A DNA stretch of 11,751 nt, taken from Lichtheimia corymbifera B2541. Its lineage: Eukaryota; Mucoromycota; Mucoromycetes; Mucorales; Lichtheimiaceae. A program made the translations under genes and the position numbers. Below the pieces are notes generated by a model. That model searched no databases. It was not told the origin of the DNA and saw nothing but the letters and a program-made list of their open reading frames with translations. The first letter of the stretch is position 1. Every line of letters starts with the position of its first letter. Shown here in pieces: positions 7,168-11,751 of this stretch. The stretch lies in assembly GCA_000697475.1 (NCBI GenBank), contig JNEU01000237.1, positions 1 to 11,751 of the forward strand, read 5' to 3'.

Positions 7168-9253
7168 ATGTCACATTCTCAAGAGCACGAGGTCCCTGAA
7201 AGGGTCCATGCCGATACAGAGAGCAAACATGAAGAGGAATTGCGTTATTATACTACTGTCACTGAAACCGGCACTCAAGAATACAATAATAAGCAGGATG
7301 CTGCTGATGCCGCCGGTGACCAATCATCTGCCGACATCCATGACAAGGAATTATCAGATGGTGTTGCTCGAGTCGAGGTAATTAAAAAGTTTCTTTGTGT
7401 ATGTGGTTGATTGTTGCTTACTGATGATTTTCATTTTAGGCTGCTCAAAAAGTATGGGGCAAGCGTGGTTACATTTTCTTACTTTGTGGTCTCTTTTTGG
7501 CTTCGTATATCTATTCGCTTGACGGTGTTACCACTTACCAATATTTGGCCACAGCCACATCGGCATTGAGTGAACATTCCATGTCCGGCACTGTCAGCAC
7601 GGCTGGTGCTATCATTATTGCTGTTGGCAAGCCTTTCATGGCCAAGCTTGCTGATTACATTGGTCGTGGTGAAACCTAGTAAGTGGGAAAAGATCCAAAA
7701 GCGGTAAATCTAAAGAACAATCATCATCTGACCTTTATTGTTTTTACCTTGCAGCATTGTTGTCGTTGTCTTGTACTGCGTTGGATACATCCTTTATGCA
7801 TCCGCTCAACACATTGACCAATTTGCTGGTGCCCAAATCATTTATTCTTTCGGCTACACTGGTCTTCAAATGCTGACCCAGGTGGTGCTTGCTGATGTCA
7901 CAACATTGAGATATCGTGCATTCTGGATTGGTGTTATGACTATGCCTTTTGTCATTAATACATGGATCGCTGGTGAAATTACCAATGGCGTGTTATCAGG
8001 TGGTGGCTGGCGTTGGGGCTATGGTATGTTTGCTATCATGGTACCTGCTTGTCTTGCACCAGTCATTGGTTCTTTGCTTTGGGGTCAATGGAAAGCACGC
8101 AAGTTGAACTTGCTACAAGAAAAGTACAACCCCGATAAGAACTTTTTCAAGCATCCTATTCGTGCATCCAAGGTTGCTTTCCGTGATATGGACGTAAGTC
8201 AATTTTGCATCCATTATGTGTGCACTTGGATTGACATGTTACATATGTATATAGATCCCAGGCCTTATCTTGATTGGTGCTGCACTTGCATTGATTCTTC
8301 TTCCATTAACGCTTGCACCAAGTGCAAGCCAAGGCTGGAACACACCATCCATGATTGTCATGATCGTAATCGGTTGTGTCCTATTGCCAGTATGGGCGGT
8401 TTGGGAAGTGGTGTTTGCCGAACGTTGGGGTTTCCACCCTATTGCACCCATGCGTTTCTTCAAGAACTATAACATTTCAGCTGCATGCTTTATCGGCTTT
8501 TTCGATTTCGTGTCATTTTACTTGCAGTACACGTACCAGTATTCGTTCGTCGCTGTCGTCAAGGCCGATTGGTCACTACGCGACTTGTCTTACTTTAGTT
8601 CGACACAAACAGTGGCACTGACGGTGTTCGGTATGGCTGCTGGTATCATTCTTATTTGGTGGAGACGTCCCAAATGGTTGTTGTTTAGTGGCTTGCTCAT
8701 TCGCTTACTTGGTGTTGGCTTGATGATTCACTCACGTGGTGCCAATGGCACTGATGCCGAATTGGTATGGTGTCAAATCTTGCAAGGCATTGGTGGTGGT
8801 TTTGCAGCTGTCATCATGCAGCTTGTCGCTCAGGCTCTTGTGGCACACACAGACGTCGCTATTGTCACTGCATTGGTGCTTCTCATCACTGAAATCGGCA
8901 ATTCGGTTGGATCGGCTATTGCTACTGCTGTTTGGACCAGCCAAATGCCTAATGAGCTTGCTGCACACGTTCCTACCGATAACCAAACTTTGCTCAACGA
9001 GTTGTATTCTTCCATCACTGTCATCCAAAGCTATCCTGCTGATGACCCCATTCGCCAAGGCGCTATTGCTGCTTATGACCAAGTCATGTTCCACCTTGTT
9101 CTCGGTGCCACCATTGTTGCTATCTTCCCACCTATCGTTGCTTTCTTCTTTGTTGACGACATTACCCTTGACGACAAACAAAACAAGCTCGACAACCGTG
9201 ATCTCACCGGTAAAAAGGATACTACCGCTGACAAGGCCGAAGAAAACGTTTAA
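7168..9253 (+). CDS. Siderophore-iron transporter, major facilitator superfamily (SIT/ARN type), four exons
   Basis: Exons are 7168-7377, 7440-7678, 7755-8193 and 8255-9253. All introns are GT-AG (62, 76 and 61 nt), and splicing gives 628 residues, usual for fungal SIT/ARN transporters. The family imports ferric siderophores with protons across the plasma or vesicle membrane. Residues 1-70 (exon 1) are a hydrophilic acidic cytoplasmic tail. Membrane helices begin at about residue 80 (GYIFLLCGLFLASYIYSLDG; D98 and the T-T-Y-x-Y after it are typical of SIT helix 1). Motif A appears as LADYIGRGETY (140-150). QVVLADVTTLRYR (192-204) and the GWRWGYGMFAI segment that follows match siderophore transporters, as do LQGIGGGFAA, HTDVAIVTAL and TEIGNSVGSA (472-525) and the late extracellular loop with YSSITVIQSYP (about 547-560). 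The last 35 residues are a charged tail. Intron 2 is required, because an unspliced read meets TAG at 7677-7679. The start is the first ATG with a fitting exon. Two iron-GATA sites lie upstream. Substrate and exact orthologue (Sit1, Arn, Taf1, Mir) cannot be named from sequence alone. Confidence 0.95.
7351..7359 (-). promoter_or_regulatory. Third ATCTGATAA match, inside exon 1
   Basis: TTATCAGAT on the + strand is ATCTGATAA on the minus strand. It lies in coding sequence (codons for E-L-S-D), so it may be coincidence, but no other ATCWGATAA was found in the window outside this locus. Confidence 0.25.
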
Positions 9254-9532
9254 TCATTCCCATTACTCATTTATACACTACGCCTCCTTATCCTCGCATC
9301 TTCCCCATCTCACACACTTTGGAGCTTCCACCCATTGTCGCATAGAAAAGCCTGCTCTGAATGATTTGACATCATTCTTAATATTCATCCTCATACATAT
9401 TTACGTTTTCCTTGTAATATATTTATATATCTATCAGACACTTTACATCTTGCAATGTGTTTGAACGAGACAGCCTTTTTACTTGTTCGCTTCTTCGCTC
9501 GTTGAGTGGTTTAACACTACTGCCTATGAGGT

Positions 9533-9538
9533 AATAAA
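9533..9538 (+). terminator. Candidate polyadenylation signal of the transporter gene
   Basis: AATAAA lies 280 bp after the stop codon. A nearer AT-rich element, TAATATATTTATATAT (9415-9430), could act as an efficiency element or as an earlier processing signal. Fungal poly(A) signals are loose, so the real end may be nearer the stop codon. Confidence 0.35.
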
Positions 9539-9727
9539 CTCACACGTTTATACAACCACGTTACAGCTCCGTAGCATTCATCTTTAGAGAAATAAACCTG
9601 CAATCGTTTTTACAATAAGAGACTATCTCTATAACAAGCTGCATGTTCCCGCCATCCATAGTCTCTCCTATATTGGGGCGGTTCGCATTCAAAATTCTCA
9701 TGATGAAGCATGCAGTTTTTAAATGAA

Positions 9728-9779
9728 TGAAGTTGATCAGCATGACTCAGCGGACCTTCTTACCAAGTTTCATGTTCGA
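9728..9779 (+). repeat. Local direct repeat, copy 1 (partner 9923-9974)
   Basis: AAGTTGATCAGCATGAC, 18 unrelated bases, then AAGTTTCATGTTCGA. The same two blocks with the same 18-base spacing occur 195 bp downstream with two differences. The equal spacing shows one duplicated unit of at least 50 bp whose middle has diverged or is unconstrained. Confidence 0.65.
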
Positions 9780-9922
9780 AATGGGGAATCCCAAGGTAAT
9801 GCATACTAATCGACATTTCATGAATTTGGTCGGGTGCGGAATTTCCGTCCGACATAGTAAACCCCACATTACACCCTCCCATTCAAAATCTTTCAATGAA
9901 GTGTGGGTTCTTTATTAAGACA

Positions 9923-9974
9923 AAGTTGATCAGCATGACCAAGAGCATTTTGTGTGAAAGTTTCAGGTTCAAGA
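9923..9974 (+). repeat. Local direct repeat, copy 2
   Basis: AAGTTGATCAGCATGAC, 18 bases, AAGTTTCAGGTTCAA, matching copy 1 block for block. It lies in otherwise non-coding DNA about 170 bp before the next ATG-containing frames. Confidence 0.65.
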
Positions 9975-10294
9975 GAGGCGATCAAGATCATGGTTGGTGC
10001 ATGAGTTTGTCTGACAGTGCCTGACCTATTTAATTTCCCAGCTCTTCCACACCCCGTTTTTTGTCTCTTTCTCCCATTCTCACCGTTGGCCCATTCAAAT
10101 ACAACTACCACCTGTGAACGATTGTCCTGTTTCAACCCGTCATGCCACTCCAACGAATGACTTTATCCAAAAGCCTTTGACCGAATGGCAAGTCCATGGT
10201 GTGTACACCACTACAACACCCGCGTTTCTTGACACTCCATCTTTTGTACGATCCTCGACCACCATCAAACATAACAGCATTCATTCTAGCAGAT

Positions 10295-10327
10295 GCCGTT
10301 AGCAAGGTCTTTACTCCATTGTCTCAA
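10295..10327 (+). repeat. 33-bp direct repeat, copy 1 (partner 10406-10439)
   Basis: Begins GCCGTTAGCAAGGTCTTTAC and ends TCCATTGTCTCAA; differs from the partner at three positions and by one missing T in the T-run. Confidence 0.8.
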
Positions 10328-10405
10328 ACAGCATTCACAACCTTGTCACTATTACAACACACACTCTTGCACACTCCTCTGCCACGACCAAACGTAGCAG
10401 CCGTT

Positions 10406-10439
10406 GCTGTTATCAATGTCTTTTACTCCATTGTCTCAA
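10406..10439 (+). repeat. 34-bp direct repeat, copy 2
   Basis: Begins GCTGTTATCAATGTCTTTTA and ends CTCCATTGTCTCAA. One extra T shifts the reading phase of the second half relative to copy 1. The spacing between copies is 111 bp. Confidence 0.8.
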
Positions 10440-10561
10440 GTTACCTGAAGCAATCTGCTTTGATACATACGGTTTCCAATGGATGGGATTCCATATCAGC
10501 TATCAAGTACACCGCAATACAAGCGATCTCCACCTTGTTGAGATGCAATGGGAGAAAATGA

Positions 10562-11751
10562 CCAAGAAAGGATAGACCAGCAGCCGGATGGATAAGGAAG
10601 CATATCAGCAGCTATCACATGGCTGTCTTCAACCAACATGGTGGATTTGATGGATGGCTCCAATCAAGTGCAGTGATGAGATATCTTTGAATGCTGCTTT
10701 GGTTACTTGGAGCGAGCGTCGTCCGCAGAAACGATCACGTGGATACGGCTCAGGATATGATGCAATGGATGGGATTCTGCCAAATGGATGGTATCTGGGT
10801 GAAAGGTGCTTTACAGTCATGGACGCTATTGGAATACCCAGGTCAATGCATGCAGCAGCTGTTTTACAATCATGGATGAAGGATGTTTATACCGGCAGCA
10901 ATCAAGAATACAATGGCACAGTTATCCCTGTCGACTCGATATGACACACCCGTAGCTTATCAATTTACAATGCTGTTCCCTTAATCATACTTTCTCGATA
11001 AACAACATATACATTACCATGTGCTATTCTTCGACTTTTCCATTAAATTCAACATATTATCTAAACGAGCATCATGTCATCAGTTCATATACTTAAGTTG
11101 TGGATCACTGGGTGGTCTCTGGATTGAAGAAAGGAGGGGGAATAGAAACTTGAAGGTTGGAAAGCGAGATTGGATCATTTACATCATCGTACGGAGATGC
11201 TTTTGTTCTTTTGTCACAGGTCTTAGTTCATGGATTGATAGACGAAAGGCAGGAATGGTTCTCGAACGCTTGCATTGCAAGATATTAATTCGGGAGTGAT
11301 GATACGCAACATAGTGCTTGGTTCATTGTAATTTGATTCAATCTGCTCAAGAAAGGATGAGCTGTTGTGATACAACAATTCACGAGTACATCAACGTGCC
11401 ATGCTTACCTATGATAGCTTTCAGCTACGCTAGTTTATACAACATTATATGTAGGGGCAAGGTATGAAAGGTTCTTATTGGTGGAGGGTGCATGATAGAC
11501 AATCCCTAAATAATAAGGTCTGCCTATGATGGTGTGGTTAACAAGCATAAATGATCAGCGCATCCAAGACTATGAGTGGTAATGATATTGTTTGCCTCTA
11601 GGGTTCGTTCTTATATAAGGCCATCATACAAGGTGGATCATGCTGATAGGGCCGTTGTCATAGGTAAGCATTATGATGTATATATGTACTTGTGCCACAG
11701 AGCTCATCATCTTTCTTACATAGCCGTAATGATTTAAGCTTACAATGGATC
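10562..11751. other. Stretch without a supported gene
   Basis: Several 60-96-codon + frames exist (for example 10654-10944 and 11021-11299), but none shows a domain, a usable splice structure or a coherent start, and neighbouring frames overlap them. Short similar phrases recur, such as AATGGATGGGATTC (near 10483 and 10764) and a TTTACARTCATGGAYG pair (10810 and 10863), suggesting a locally duplicated, decayed sequence. Nothing else was recognised up to the window end. Confidence 0.4.

Larger units (their letters stand above)
10020..10561 (+). other. Promoter-like pyrimidine-rich stretch followed by an unconvincing 121-codon ORF
   Basis: CTATTTAAT near 10025 followed by a C/T-rich run to about 10085 looks like a fungal promoter and start region. 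The first ATGs after it (10141, 10159, 10186) give very short frames; ATG 10196 gives 121 codons ending at 10561, rich in A, V, S, L with no recognised domain. The ORF contains the two copies of a 33/34-base repeat in two different phases, which argues against a conserved protein repeat. It could be a non-coding transcript, a young gene, or chance. Confidence 0.2.

Noticed and set aside
8732..9464. Long ORFs on both strands overlapping transporter exon 4 (8732-9181 minus, 8736-9464 plus)
   Set aside because: They are out-of-phase shadows of the conserved transporter coding sequence.
9742..9780. A-box-like TGACTCAGCGG and B-box-like GTTCGAA suggesting a tRNA or SINE head
   Set aside because: The boxes are only about 20 bases apart, no cloverleaf can be folded, and the second copy of the repeat does not keep the A-box-like bases.
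10654..10944. 96-codon + ORF
   Set aside because: No domain, overlapped by another + frame of similar quality, and located in locally repetitive sequence.

Overview
The window looks like nuclear DNA of a filamentous fungus, most likely an early-diverging one such as a Mucoromycota species (inference). The signs are a eukaryotic tRNA-Ser with pol III-type T-runs, an LTR retrotransposon end, and a gene with four exons and short GT-AG introns of 61-76 nt encoding a fungal siderophore-iron transporter. No bacterial-type operon, ribosome-binding site or CRISPR array is present.

Layout. Positions 1-245 hold the last 80 codons of a Ty3/gypsy-like Pol polyprotein, followed by its probable 3' LTR (about 238-488). 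About 50 bp further on, on the opposite strand, is tRNA-Ser(AGA) (541-622), so the element sits just downstream of a tRNA gene. Positions 623-7100 are gene-poor and look like a graveyard of decayed coding pieces. They contain two diverged copies of a dispersed repeat (1122-1460 and 4990-5300), several good intron signals in reading frames that do not stay open, and one better candidate gene on the minus strand (2335-3247). That candidate resembles the C-terminal DNA-binding domain of XPA/Rad14. A 23-bp perfect inverted copy of its 5' coding region lies at 3942-3964.

The clear gene is the major facilitator transporter at 7168-9253 (628 residues after splicing), of the siderophore-iron transporter (SIT/ARN) family. 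Its upstream region carries two copies, in opposite orientation, of ATCWGATAA, the consensus bound by fungal iron-responsive GATA repressors (Fep1/SreA type), 178 and 218 bp before the ATG. A third copy lies in exon 1. This predicts an iron-repressed xenosiderophore uptake gene.

Positions 9254-11751 hold the transporter 3' flank and otherwise non-coding-looking DNA with two local direct duplications (9729/9924 and 10295/10406).

No biosynthetic siderophore gene or complete mobile element is inside the window. All names rest on reading motifs by eye; no database search was run.
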